Below, piece by piece: positions 45,527-54,751 of a stretch of 64,000 nt of DNA. How positions within the stretch are numbered: position 1 is the stretch's first letter; every line of letters starts with the position of its first letter. Location of the stretch: NCBI RefSeq assembly GCF_000421645.1, contig NZ_ATXK01000003.1, forward strand, positions 124,001 to 188,000. Reading direction: 5' to 3'. The position numbers and the translations under genes are program-made. This DNA is from Aurantimonas coralicida DSM 14790. Its GTDB lineage: Bacteria; Pseudomonadota; Alphaproteobacteria; Rhizobiales; Rhizobiaceae. The notes below the pieces were generated by a model. The model ran no database searches, was not told where the DNA came from, and saw only the letters and a list, made by a program, of their open reading frames with translations.

Positions 45527-47146
45527 ATGCAGTCTCAGGCGATGGTCGTCTGTCCGCAGCCCGAAGCGGCCGAATCCGGCATCGAGATGCTGGAGAAGGG
45601 CGGCAATGCCGTCGACGCGGCGATCGCCTGCGCGCTGGCCCAGACGGTCGTCGATCCGCTGATGTGCGGCATCGCCGGCTTCGGCAGTCTCGGCCTCTAC
45701 ATGCCGGGGAAGGGGCTGCACGAATATCTCGACTTCCATGCCCCGGCGCCGAAGGCTGCCCGCCCGGACATGTGGGAAGACCGCGTCGAGGGCGAGACGC
45801 GCGACGGCTTCGGCTTCGTCCTGAAGGACCGGGTCAACGATCTCGGCTATGGCGCGATCTGCGTTCCGGCGGCCCTGCGCGCCTATGAGGAGGTGCACCG
45901 GGCCCATGGCCGCCTGTCTTGGGAAACCATCCTGCAGCCGGCGATCGAGTGGGCTGAGAACGGCTATTTCGTGCGCCCGGCCATGTACACCTTCTTCATG
46001 GAGGGCTCCAAGATGGGCCGCGCGGCGACGGCCGAGCGCCTCGCCTTCAGCGCCACCGGGCGCGCGCTCTACTGCCGCCCCGACGGCACGCCGCTGACGG
46101 TCGGCGAGCCGATCCGCAATCCCGACTACGCCGCGACCCTGCGGCGGATCGCCGAACACGGCGCCGAGGATTTCTATACCGGCGAGATCGGCGCCCGCAT
46201 CGCCGCCGACATGGCCGCCAACGGCGCGCTGCTGTCGGGCGACGATCTCAGCGACTATGCCCCGCAGCGCAACGCACCGCTGACCGCCAGCTATCGCGGC
46301 CGCCGCATCACCACCAATCAGCCGCCGGGCGGCGGCGTGATGCTGGTCGAGATGTTGAACATCCTGGAGAATTTCGACCTCGCCGGGCTCGGGCACAACT
46401 CGCCGGACTACATCCGCACCGTCTGCGAGGCGATGAAGCGCGCCACCATCGACAAGGACCGCCATGTCGGCGATCCGCGCTTCCTCGACGTGCCGCTGGC
46501 GCATCTGACCGACAAGGCCTATGCGCGCGAACTGGCGGGCGAGATCCGCGCCGGCGTGCGCGCAGAGGTGCCGCGGCTTCAGGCGCCGAACGCGGTGCCG
46601 GTCAATACGACCCATCTGTCGGTGGTCGACGGCGACGGCAATTGCGTCTCCATGACCCATTCGCTGGGCATGCCCTCGGGCGTCATCACCGACGGGCTGG
46701 GCTTCCTCTACAATGGCTGCATGGGCGTCTTCGACCCGCGCCCCGGCCGCGCCGGCAGCATCGCACCCGGCAAGTCGCGCTTCAGTGCCATGTGCCCGAC
46801 CATCGTCTTCGATGGGGACCGGCCCGAACTGGTGCTCGGGGCGCCGGGTGGCACCCAGATCGTCATGGGCGTCCTGCAGGCCATCCTCAACGTCGTCGAT
46901 TTCGGCATGTCCGTCGGCGAAGCGGTGGCCGCGCCGCGCTTTTCCTCGACCGGCAACCCCATCGACGTCTCCAATCGCATCCGGCGCTCGGTCGCCCGGG
47001 AACTGGAGAGCGAGGGCTATGAGGTGATCCGCAATCCCTACGGACATACGATCGGCTGGGTTCATGCCGTGGGAATCCGCCCCGACGGCACGCTGGAGGG
47101 CGCCGCCGATCCGGGCCGCGACGGGGTGGCCTACGGCCTTGGCTGA
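45527..47146 (+). CDS. Gamma-glutamyltransferase-like Ntn-hydrolase, cytoplasmic
   Basis: Protein of 539 residues. The self-cleavage and catalytic Thr are in NTTHLSVVDGDGN, the GGT consensus; ITTNQPPGGGVMLVEMLNILE and GVITDGLGFLYN, and the glycine loop GAPGGTQI, are also family blocks. The N-terminus (MQSQAMVVCPQPEAAESGIEMLEKGGNAVDAA) begins directly with the GGT domain and has no signal peptide, unlike the usual periplasmic enzyme. AGGAGCGACAGC lies before the ATG. Likely hydrolyses or transfers gamma-glutamyl or related amide groups from the imported substrate; other Ntn substrates (cephalosporin-like amides) are possible. Confidence 0.83.
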   Translation: MQSQAMVVCPQPEAAESGIEMLEKGGNAVDAAIACALAQTVVDPLMCGIAGFGSLGLYMPGKGLHEYLDFHAPAPKAARPDMWEDRVEGETRDGFGFVLKDRVNDLGYGAICVPAALRAYEEVHRAHGRLSWETILQPAIEWAENGYFVRPAMYTFFMEGSKMGRAATAERLAFSATGRALYCRPDGTPLTVGEPIRNPDYAATLRRIAEHGAEDFYTGEIGARIAADMAANGALLSGDDLSDYAPQRNAPLTASYRGRRITTNQPPGGGVMLVEMLNILENFDLAGLGHNSPDYIRTVCEAMKRATIDKDRHVGDPRFLDVPLAHLTDKAYARELAGEIRAGVRAEVPRLQAPNAVPVNTTHLSVVDGDGNCVSMTHSLGMPSGVITDGLGFLYNGCMGVFDPRPGRAGSIAPGKSRFSAMCPTIVFDGDRPELVLGAPGGTQIVMGVLQAILNVVDFGMSVGEAVAAPRFSSTGNPIDVSNRIRRSVARELESEGYEVIRNPYGHTIGWVHAVGIRPDGTLEGAADPGRDGVAYGLG

Positions 47147-47161
47147 AGCCTTCGCCCGTCA

Positions 47162-47205
47162 GTGCCGGAACCGGGGCCGGCCGCGGCCGGATGCCGCAGC
47201 GGCAC
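47162..47205 (+). terminator. Possible terminator after the ABC-hydrolase operon
   Basis: Nested inverted repeats, outer GTGCCG/CGGCAC and inner CCGGCC/GGCCGG, lie 15 bases past the gamma-glutamyltransferase stop. No T-run. With the 60-residue frame excluded, the space from 47147 to 47625 (479 bases) has no other feature that I can see. Confidence 0.35.
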
Positions 47206-47289
47206 ACGACATGACCGAACGGAGCATTTCTTCGGAACCGGCCGGCATGTGCCGCGTTGGCACACGAGTAACAAACGAAAGATCGTGAC

Positions 47290-47472
47290 ATGCTGGCATC
47301 CGAGATCGTGAGCGCTTTGGAGCGCGGCCACATCACCGAAGCAGAAGCGATCGAGCAGTCGCTCGTCGAGAGCATCGACAGTCTCTACGCCAAGGCCGGG
47401 CTCGAACACGAGGACGCCGGCTGGGGCTGCGATCGCGTCGAATGGCCCAAGCAGATGGCCCAGGGCCGCTAG
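47290..47472 (+). CDS. Small hypothetical protein, 60 residues
   Basis: ATG to TAG frame coding for an acidic helical protein (MLASEIVSALERGHITEAEA, then IDSLYAKAGLEHEDAGWG and a Trp-Pro end). The first 40 residues would form an amphipathic helix pair. Codon third positions are GC-rich, but the ribosome site is poor (GAAAGATCGTGAC). It lies in a 479-base space between operons. I do not recognise it; it may be a spurious frame. Confidence 0.4.
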   Translation: MLASEIVSALERGHITEAEAIEQSLVESIDSLYAKAGLEHEDAGWGCDRVEWPKQMAQGR

Positions 47473-47625
47473 GCGGCCTCTCCCCACCCCAACATTCCTG
47501 ACCGCTGACGCCGCAAACCGCGCGGCGGCGTGCGGGCTTCGGCCGGGCGGCGTCGTCGACCCTCGCCATGGACGCGCCGCAACGGTATGTCTGCCTTGGA
47601 AATTCCATCCGGGGAGGGCAGAGCG

Positions 47626-48411
47626 TTGGAGCATCAGGACAAGGTCGCGTTGATCACGGGCGCGGGACGCGGCATCGGGCTGGCGACCGCCAGGCGGTTC
47701 CTGGCCGAAGGCTGGCAGGTCGCACTGCTCGACATCGACGACGAGACGCTCGCGGCTGCGGTCGCGGAGATCGGCCAGCTGGACCGCACGCTCGCCGTGA
47801 CCTGCGATGTCGCCGATCCCGATGCGGTCGCCGCCGCGCTCGACGCGGTGATCCAGCGCTTCGGCCGGCTCGATTCCCTCGTCAACAATGCCGGCATCGC
47901 CGTCTTCAAGCCGATGCTCGAGACGTCCTTCGAGGACTGGCAGCGTTCGCTGGCGGTCAATCTCGGCGGCCCGTTCCTGTGCACCCAGAAGGCCGCGCCG
48001 ATTATGGCGAATACCGGCGGCGGCAGCGTCGTCAACATCACGTCGATCTCCGGCATGCGCGCCTCGACGTTGCGCGTTGCCTACGGCACCAGCAAGGCCG
48101 GTCTCGCCCATCTGACCAAGCAGCAGGCGGTGGAACTGGCGGGGCTCGGCATCCGCGTCAATGCGGTGGCGCCCGGGCCGGTCGACACGGCCATGGCCAA
48201 GGCCGTGCACAGCCCCGCCATCCGCGCCGACTACCACGACACGGTCCCGCTCAACCGCTACGGCCTCGAAGAGGAAATCGCCGAGGCGATCTTCTTCCTC
48301 TGCAGCGAACGGGCGAGCTACATCACCGGCCAGATCCTCGGCGTCGACGGTGGCTTCGGGGCGACGGGCATCGGCCTGCCGACCCTGCGCGGCAACGCCC
48401 GCAACGGCTGA
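47626..48411 (+). CDS. Short-chain dehydrogenase/reductase
   Basis: Classical SDR of 261 residues. Cofactor loop ITGAGRGIGLATAR, Asp after strand two (LLDIDD, so NAD rather than NADP), NNAG, catalytic Ser in NITSISGMRAS and Tyr/Lys in AYGTSKAGL, and the PG loop VAPGPVDTAM are all intact. TTG at 47626 is chosen because GGGGAGGG sits about eight bases before it; an ATG at 47587 would add 13 residues. Followed ten bases later by the M20D gene, so the pair may form a separate operon. Alcohol substrate unknown. Confidence 0.83.
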   Translation: MEHQDKVALITGAGRGIGLATARRFLAEGWQVALLDIDDETLAAAVAEIGQLDRTLAVTCDVADPDAVAAALDAVIQRFGRLDSLVNNAGIAVFKPMLETSFEDWQRSLAVNLGGPFLCTQKAAPIMANTGGGSVVNITSISGMRASTLRVAYGTSKAGLAHLTKQQAVELAGLGIRVNAVAPGPVDTAMAKAVHSPAIRADYHDTVPLNRYGLEEEIAEAIFFLCSERASYITGQILGVDGGFGATGIGLPTLRGNARNG

Positions 48412-48421
48412 GGGACGGGTG

Positions 48422-49588
48422 ATGGAGAACGCCGCCGAGCGGCTCCTGTCCGCCGCCGATCTCGGCGTGCTGCGCGACCTGCGCCACGCGCTGCACCGGG
48501 CGCCGGAGGTTTCCGGCGAGGAAGCCGAGACGGCGCGCCGGGTGGCCGCCTTCCTTGGCGAAACCCAGCCCGACAGGCTGGTGACGAGCCTTGGCGGTCA
48601 CGGCGTTGCCGCGGTCTATGACAGTGGCGAGCCGGGCCCCACGCTGATGGTGCGTGCCGAGCTGGACGCCCTGCCGATTGAGCAGATGTCGGACCGTGCC
48701 TGGCGCTCGACGCGGCCGGGAACCTCGCATCTCTGCGGCCATGACGGCCATATGGCAACGCTGGCCGGCGTCGCGCTGGCGCTCGGCCGGCAACGTCCCG
48801 GCCAAGGGCGCGCGGTCCTGCTGTTCCAGCCGGCCGAGGAAGACGGCAGCGGCGCGGCGGCAGTGCTGGCCGACCCGGCCTTCGACGCCATCGCGCCGGA
48901 CATCGCCATCGCCCTGCACAACATGCCGGGCATCGCCCGCGGCCGGGGGGCGCTGATCGAGGGGCCGGCGAACTGTGCCTCGCGCAGCCTGCAGGTCGCG
49001 CTGTCGGGCACCACGGCCCATGCCTCCTCGCCCGATCAGGGGCGCTCGCCGATGACCGCGCTATGCGAGCTCATGCCCGGCCTGACGGCGCTCAGCCGCG
49101 GCGGCGACCTCGACGCGGATTTCTCGCTGGTGACGATCACCCATGCGTCGATGGGCGAACGCGAAGCCGGCATCGCGCCGGGGTCGGCCGAGCTCTGGGC
49201 GACGCTGCGGACCCTCACCGACGCCCGCATGGGCGAGCTGGTCGCCCGCGCCGAGGCGCTGGTGCGGGACGCCGCAAGCCGGTCCGGCCTCGGCGTCGCG
49301 ATCCGCTATGACGACATCTTCGCCCATTGCGTCAACGACAGGGAGGCGACCGCCATCCTGCGCCGGGCGCTCGACGAGGAAGGCGTGCCCCACGACACCA
49401 GCCTTCTGCCCATGCGCGCCTCGGAGGATTTCGGACGGTTCGGCACGACGGCCCGTTCGGCGATGTTCCTGCTGGGATCGGGCGAAGGCCATCCCGGCCT
49501 GCACACGCCGCAATACGACTTCCCGGACGAACTGATCGGGCTCGGCGCGCGCATCTTCCTGCGCGCCATCCGCAACGTTCTCGACTGA
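48422..49588 (+). CDS. M20D amidohydrolase (hippurate hydrolase / IAA-amino acid hydrolase type)
   Basis: Cytoplasmic metallohydrolase of 388 residues. M20D motifs: RHALHRAPEVSGEE at the start, MVRAELDALPIEQ, the metal site HLCGHDGHMATL (Cys, His, Asp, His), FQPAEEDGSGA with catalytic Glu, ALHNMPG, and the dimer lobe from about 175 to 290. Members cleave N-acyl amino acids, so it fits amide or peptide breakdown by the cluster. A weak hairpin at 49593-49624 follows. Confidence 0.86.
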   Translation: MENAAERLLSAADLGVLRDLRHALHRAPEVSGEEAETARRVAAFLGETQPDRLVTSLGGHGVAAVYDSGEPGPTLMVRAELDALPIEQMSDRAWRSTRPGTSHLCGHDGHMATLAGVALALGRQRPGQGRAVLLFQPAEEDGSGAAAVLADPAFDAIAPDIAIALHNMPGIARGRGALIEGPANCASRSLQVALSGTTAHASSPDQGRSPMTALCELMPGLTALSRGGDLDADFSLVTITHASMGEREAGIAPGSAELWATLRTLTDARMGELVARAEALVRDAASRSGLGVAIRYDDIFAHCVNDREATAILRRALDEEGVPHDTSLLPMRASEDFGRFGTTARSAMFLLGSGEGHPGLHTPQYDFPDELIGLGARIFLRAIRNVLD

Positions 49589-49592
49589 AGAC

Positions 49593-49624
49593 GCGGCGAC
49601 CGGCCGGAACGAACCGATCGCCGC
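49593..49624. terminator. Hairpin between convergent amidohydrolase and amidase genes
   Basis: GCGGCGA...TCGCCGC outer arms (seven pairs) with an inner CGG/CCG, five bases after the amidohydrolase stop and just before the amidase stop. One C-A mismatch, no T-run. Confidence 0.4.
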
Positions 49625-49631
49625 GACGAAT

Positions 49632-50957
49632 TCAGCGGTCGCCGACGATGGCCTCGACCTCTTCGGCCACGTCGAGCACATGCCAGTCGCGGCCGCCGGG
49701 TGCGAAGATCATCAGGCCGGTCGGCAACTCGCCGGAGCGGTGCATCGACACCGTCGCGGCACAGCCGTCGAGGAAGTTGATGGTCGACGGATTGCGCAGG
49801 ACCAGCGCGTTGAGCCGGTCGAAATCGTCCTCGACCTCCTCGATCAGCGGCGGCACGATGGGAACGGTCGGCGCGATGATCGCGTCGAAGCCGTCGGCGA
49901 GATCGGCAAAGGCGACGATCGCCTCGGCGCGGGTCTGCCGGGCCGCTGCAGCCTCGCCGGAGCCGAAGCTCTCGGCGGCCCGGATGCGCTTGAGAACGCG
50001 GGGATCGCCGGCCGTCTCCAGCGCGTCGAGATAGCCGCGATGGATGGCGTGGGCTTCGCTGGCGACGAGGATGCGGTTCACCGCGCCCGCCTGGGCGATC
50101 TCGGCCAGCTCCACATCGACCAGTTCGATGCCTTCGTCGCGCAGCGCCTTGAGCGCGGCCTCGAAATCGGCCTTGACCTGCTTGTCCATGTTGTCGGTCA
50201 GGAGCGTGCGCATCACGCCGAGCCGCAGCGGCTTGTCGCCTGTGGACGGTGCCGGCCGATCTTCGCCGGACAACACCGCGTGGACCGCCGCGCAGGTGGC
50301 GATGTCAAGCGCCAGCGGCCCGACGCTGTCATAGGTGCCAGACAGCGGCGAGGCGCCGTCGAGCGGGACGGCCGCCTGGGTCGGCTTGAAGCCGGCCAGC
50401 GCATTGAAGGCGGCGGGGATGCGCACCGAACCGCCGGTGTCGGAACCCAGCGCGAAATCGGCAATGCCGAAGGCAACCGCGATCGCGCCGCCCGAGGTCG
50501 AGCCGCCGGGAATGCGCTCGGCATCGTGGCTGTTGCCCGGCGTGCCGTAATGCGGGTTCAGCCCGACGCCGGAATAGGCGAATTCCGACATGTTGGTGCG
50601 GCCGCAGCCGATGGCGCCGGCCGCCCGCAGCCGCGCCACGGCGACGGCATCGCGCGTTGCCGGGGTGTTGCCGGCGAAGTGGACGGAGCCGGCGGTCGTG
50701 ACCTCGCCTTCCTCGTCGAAGAGATCCTTGATCGCCACGAGAAGGCCGGCCAGCGGCCCGGCGAGGCGCGCCGGGTCCCGGTCCAGCGCCTCGGCCTCGG
50801 CGACGACGCGCCCGGCATCGAAGCGGGTGAAGATCCGGCCGGCGACATCCTCGTCGAGATCGAGAACCCGGCCGATGGCCTGGGACGCGCGATCGGCGGC
50901 ACGGAAGGTCAGGCGCCCGGAGGCGCGGCGCAGGGGCGAAAACTGGTTCACGGGCAT
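49632..50957 (-). CDS. Amidase signature family hydrolase
   Basis: Amidase of 441 residues with the Ser-cisSer-Lys triad: Lys in LLVAIKDLFDE, Ser in IPGGSTSGGAI, and the nucleophile Ser in GSDTGGSVRIPAAF. About 440 residues is standard for the family. The ATG ending at 50957 is preferred; the longer frame overlaps putA and is not conserved. Glutamyl-tRNA amidotransferase GatA is excluded by poor match to GatA motifs and by the absence of gatCB. Other substrates (nitrile-derived amides, acyl amides) remain open. Minus strand, between the cluster and putA. Confidence 0.85.
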   Translation of the reverse strand: MPVNQFSPLRRASGRLTFRAADRASQAIGRVLDLDEDVAGRIFTRFDAGRVVAEAEALDRDPARLAGPLAGLLVAIKDLFDEEGEVTTAGSVHFAGNTPATRDAVAVARLRAAGAIGCGRTNMSEFAYSGVGLNPHYGTPGNSHDAERIPGGSTSGGAIAVAFGIADFALGSDTGGSVRIPAAFNALAGFKPTQAAVPLDGASPLSGTYDSVGPLALDIATCAAVHAVLSGEDRPAPSTGDKPLRLGVMRTLLTDNMDKQVKADFEAALKALRDEGIELVDVELAEIAQAGAVNRILVASEAHAIHRGYLDALETAGDPRVLKRIRAAESFGSGEAAAARQTRAEAIVAFADLADGFDAIIAPTVPIVPPLIEEVEDDFDRLNALVLRNPSTINFLDGCAATVSMHRSGELPTGLMIFAPGGRDWHVLDVAEEVEAIVGDR

Positions 50958-51088
50958 TTCCTCGTCTGACGGCCGAAGGCCGTTCCATGGCACCGGAGAC
51001 TGCCTGTCGCCGACAGGGGGGGGCGGGGCGTTCCGGCAGATAGGGCGGCGGGCGACGGGGTGTCGCCGCGCCGGTTGCGTCGAAAGAC

Positions 51089-54000
51089 CTATTCGGCCGC
51101 GGCGAGCAGGCTGGCATTGCCGCCGGCCGCCGTCGTGTCGATGCACAGATGCCGTTCGACGACATAGCGGCTCGGCCCAATGATCGCGGTCTCCAGCGGA
51201 ATGATCGCGCCCTTGCGGGCGGCCAGCGCGTTGCGCAGCGCGCGGGTCCAGTCCGACCGGCCCGCGGCGGCGACCACGTCGATGCCGTCGCGATGTTCGA
51301 TGTCTCCCGGTGCCAGCGTTCCGTCGAACACGGCGAGGGGCGCACCCGCGGCGATCACCGGCCCGGCGAGTGCCGCGGCGCCGGGCGCCACGATGATGGC
51401 CGCACAGCCGGCGGACAGCGCCTGGACGGCCTGCGCCAGGCCGATCTCCGCCGTCGGGCCGAGACAGAGGACGGTGCCCCTCGGATAGAGGCTCAGCCGG
51501 TTGCTCTCGCCCGTCGGGCCCGGCAGGGTGAAGGGACCCGGATCGAAGGCGCCGACCGCCGAACAGGCGCGTCGGATGATGCCGCCCTTGCCGGACAGCG
51601 CGCGGCGCAGCACCGACACGCGGTCGCCGCGGGCCGCCCAGTTGCGGGCGTCGAGCCCGGCGATGGCCTCGGCGATCTTCGCGGCGGGAATCTCCGGTGC
51701 TGCGGGTGCGGGCAGGTCCTCGGCGGGCTCGGTGCGGCGGAAGCGGGCGACGTAGAACGGCCCGCCGGCTTTCGGCCCGGTGCCCGACAGGCCTTCACCG
51801 CCGAAGGGCTGCGAGCCGACGATGGCGCCGATCTGGTTGCGGTTCACATAGGTGTTGCCGACTTGGATGCGCTCGACGATCTGCTGCACCCGGTCGTCGA
51901 TTCGGGTGTGCAGGCCGAAGGTCAGGCCGTAGCCGCGCGCATTGATGGCGTCGACGACGTTGTCGATCTCGCGGGCCTTGAAGGTCGCCACATGCAGCAC
52001 CGGCCCGAACACCTCGCGTTTCAGGTCGTCTATGCCGCCGACGCTGACCACCGAGGGCGCGGCATAGAGGCCGTCCTGCGGTACCGGCAGGGTCTTCAGC
52101 ACCTGGCCGGCGGCTTTGCGGCTTGCGACATAGCCGGTGATGTCGTCGCGGGCGTCGGCATCGATGACGGGCGAGACGTCGGTGTCGATCCGCCACGGAT
52201 CGCCCACGACGAGGGCGTCCATCGCCCCCTCCAGCATGTGCAGCAGCCGGTCGCGCGCGTCCTCCTGCACATAGAGCATGCGCAGCGCCGAGCAGCGCTG
52301 GCCGGCGCTCTGGAAGGAGGCGATCAGGATGTCGCGCACCGCCTGTTCGGTCAGCGCGGTGGAATCGACGATCATGGCGTTCAGTCCACCGGTCTCGGCG
52401 ATCAGCACCGCATCGGGGCCGGCATTGGCGGCCAGTGCCTTGTGGATGATCTGCGCCACTTCGGTGGAGCCGGTGAAGCAGACGCCGGCGATCCGCTTGT
52501 CGGAGGTCAGCGGGCCGCCGACATTCGGACCGTCGCCGGGCAGCAATTGCAGCGCTGCGGCGGGAAGGCCGGCCTCGCGCATCAGCTCGACCGCGCGGGT
52601 GGCGATCAGCGGCGTCTGCTCGGCCGGCTTGGCGAGGACCGCGTTGCCGGCGGCCAGCGCCGCGGCGATCTGGCCGGTGAAGATCGCCAGCGGGAAGTTC
52701 CACGGGCTGATGCAGACGAAGATGCCGCGCGGCGTGCCGGGCTCCTCGATCTCCAGCCGCTCGGCCTCGTCGGCATAGTAGCGCAGGAAATCGACCGCCT
52801 CGCGGATCTCGGCGATGCCGTCGGACAGCGTCTTGCCGGCCTCGCGGGTGGCGATCACGGTCAGCTCGGCGATGTTGGCTTCGTAGAGATCGGCGATGGC
52901 GCGCAGGATCGCCGCGCGCTCGGCCACGGGAACGGCCGACCAGGCGGCAAAGCCCGCCTCGGCGGCGGCGAGCGCCCGGTGGACGTCCTCGGCGCTCGCC
53001 TCATGCACCGTGCCGACAATACGGCCCGGATCGGCCGGCGAAGTGGCCGTGCGCCCTTCGCCGGAGACCGGGAGATCGTCGGCCAGCATCGGCCGGGCGG
53101 TCCAGACCGCGTCGGCAAAGGCCTGCCGGGCCTCGATCAGCGGGGTGATCGAGGCGGGCTCGTTGACCCGGAAGCCCTTCGAGTTCCTCCGTTCGGGCGC
53201 GAAGAGTTCGGCGGGTGTGCGGATGGTCGGGTTGGCGATGGCCTCGCCCAGCGCCTCGACCTCGGACAGCGGGTCGCGGGCGATGTCTTCCGGCGCGATG
53301 GCCTCGTTGACGATCTGGTTGACGAAGGAGCTGTTGGCGCCGTTCTCCAGGAGCCGGCGCACCAGATAGGCGAGGAGATCGCGATGTGCCCCGACCGGCG
53401 CATAGATGCGGCAGCGCGTGTCGTTCTGGCGGTGGACGATGTCGTGCAGCGATTCGCCCATGCCGTGCAGGCGCTGGAATTCGAAGCTGTCGCGATCATT
53501 GCCGGCCATCTTCAGGATGGCGGCGCAGGTGTGGGCGTTGTGGGTGGCGAATTGCGGGTAGATGCGGTCGCGCCGGTCGAGCAGCATCTGGGCGCAGGCC
53601 ATGTAGCTGAGATCGGTGTTCACCTTGCGGGTGAAGACCGGGAAGGTGTGCGTGCCCATCTCCTGGGCGAGCTTGATCTCAGTGTCCCAGTAGGCGCCCT
53701 TGACCAGCCGCACCATGATCCGCCGGTCGAGCCGGCGCGCCAGCGTGTCGAGATATTCGATGACCGGCACGGCGCGACGGCCATAGGCCTGGACGACGAC
53801 GCCGAAGCCATCCCAGCCCCTCAGGCTCTCATCCGACAGCACCGCCTCGATGATGTCGAGCGACAGGTCCAGCCGGTCCTGCTCCTCCGCGTCGATGTTG
53901 AAGCCGATATTGGCCTTCGCCGCCTGCCGGGCGAGTTCCAGCGCTCGCGGCACCAGCGTCGCCATCACCGTGTCGCGATGGGTGGTCTCGTAGCGCGGAT

Positions 54001-54751
54001 GCAGCGCCGACAGCTTGACCGAGATGCCGGGATTGGAGCGCACGTCGCCCTTGGCGGCCTTCGCGATGGAGGCGATCGCGTCGGAATAGGATTTGAGGTA
54101 GCGCAGCGCATCGGCCTCGGTCCGGGCCGCCTCGCCGAGCATGTCGTAGGAATAGGTATAGCCCTGGCGCTCGCGCTCGCGGGCATTGCGCATGCCTTCC
54201 TCGATGGTCTGGCCGAGCACGAACTGCCGTCCCAGAAGCCGCATGGACTGGGCGACAGCGCGGCGCACGACCGGCTCGCCGACCCGTCGCACGAGACCGC
54301 GCAGGGCCGCGGCGGGGCGGCTCGGATCGTCGTCGAGGATCCGCCCGGTCAGCATCAGGGCCCAGGTCGAGGCATTGACCAGCGAGGAGGACGAGTGGCC
54401 GAGATGCGCGCCCCAGTCGGAGGGCTCGATCTTGTCCTGGATCAGTTCGTCGACGGTCTCGGCATCGGGCACGCGCAGGAGCGCCTCGGCGAGACACATC
54501 AGCCCGACGCCTTCCTCGGTGGACAGGCCGTATTCGGCGAGGAAGCTCTCCATCATGCTGGGCGATGTCTCGCGGCGCACCCGCCGGACGATGTCGGCGC
54601 CGGCGGCGCTGATGGCTGCGCGGTCGGCCTCGCTCAGGCTGATCCGGGCGGCCAGATCCTTCACCACGATGGCCTCGTCCTCGCCGTAGCGCTGCCGCAC
54701 GGCCTGACGGTCACCGGTGCCACGAAGGGCGGCGGTCGTTTCTGGAGTCAT
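51089..54751 (-). CDS. putA: Bifunctional proline dehydrogenase / glutamate-gamma-semialdehyde dehydrogenase PutA
   Basis: Protein of 1,220 residues oxidising proline to glutamate at the membrane face. The PRODH barrel spans about 50-480 (GHSSSSLVNASTWALMLTGR, ADALRYLKSYSDAI, RLVKGAYWD, FATHNAHT, RLHGMGE) and the ALDH domain about 520-1000 (CISPWNFPLAIF, CFTGSTEVAQ, AETGGLNAMIV, catalytic Cys in SAGQRCSALR, FGGEGLSGTGPKAGGP). A roughly 200-residue C-terminal domain follows, typical of type B PutA. There is no N-terminal ribbon-helix-helix, so it does not repress itself; such PutAs are usually controlled by an Lrp-like PutR, which is not next to it here. FAD and NAD dependent. Confidence 0.95.
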   Translation of the reverse strand: MTPETTAALRGTGDRQAVRQRYGEDEAIVVKDLAARISLSEADRAAISAAGADIVRRVRRETSPSMMESFLAEYGLSTEEGVGLMCLAEALLRVPDAETVDELIQDKIEPSDWGAHLGHSSSSLVNASTWALMLTGRILDDDPSRPAAALRGLVRRVGEPVVRRAVAQSMRLLGRQFVLGQTIEEGMRNARERERQGYTYSYDMLGEAARTEADALRYLKSYSDAIASIAKAAKGDVRSNPGISVKLSALHPRYETTHRDTVMATLVPRALELARQAAKANIGFNIDAEEQDRLDLSLDIIEAVLSDESLRGWDGFGVVVQAYGRRAVPVIEYLDTLARRLDRRIMVRLVKGAYWDTEIKLAQEMGTHTFPVFTRKVNTDLSYMACAQMLLDRRDRIYPQFATHNAHTCAAILKMAGNDRDSFEFQRLHGMGESLHDIVHRQNDTRCRIYAPVGAHRDLLAYLVRRLLENGANSSFVNQIVNEAIAPEDIARDPLSEVEALGEAIANPTIRTPAELFAPERRNSKGFRVNEPASITPLIEARQAFADAVWTARPMLADDLPVSGEGRTATSPADPGRIVGTVHEASAEDVHRALAAAEAGFAAWSAVPVAERAAILRAIADLYEANIAELTVIATREAGKTLSDGIAEIREAVDFLRYYADEAERLEIEEPGTPRGIFVCISPWNFPLAIFTGQIAAALAAGNAVLAKPAEQTPLIATRAVELMREAGLPAAALQLLPGDGPNVGGPLTSDKRIAGVCFTGSTEVAQIIHKALAANAGPDAVLIAETGGLNAMIVDSTALTEQAVRDILIASFQSAGQRCSALRMLYVQEDARDRLLHMLEGAMDALVVGDPWRIDTDVSPVIDADARDDITGYVASRKAAGQVLKTLPVPQDGLYAAPSVVSVGGIDDLKREVFGPVLHVATFKAREIDNVVDAINARGYGLTFGLHTRIDDRVQQIVERIQVGNTYVNRNQIGAIVGSQPFGGEGLSGTGPKAGGPFYVARFRRTEPAEDLPAPAAPEIPAAKIAEAIAGLDARNWAARGDRVSVLRRALSGKGGIIRRACSAVGAFDPGPFTLPGPTGESNRLSLYPRGTVLCLGPTAEIGLAQAVQALSAGCAAIIVAPGAAALAGPVIAAGAPLAVFDGTLAPGDIEHRDGIDVVAAAGRSDWTRALRNALAARKGAIIPLETAIIGPSRYVVERHLCIDTTAAGGNASLLAAAE

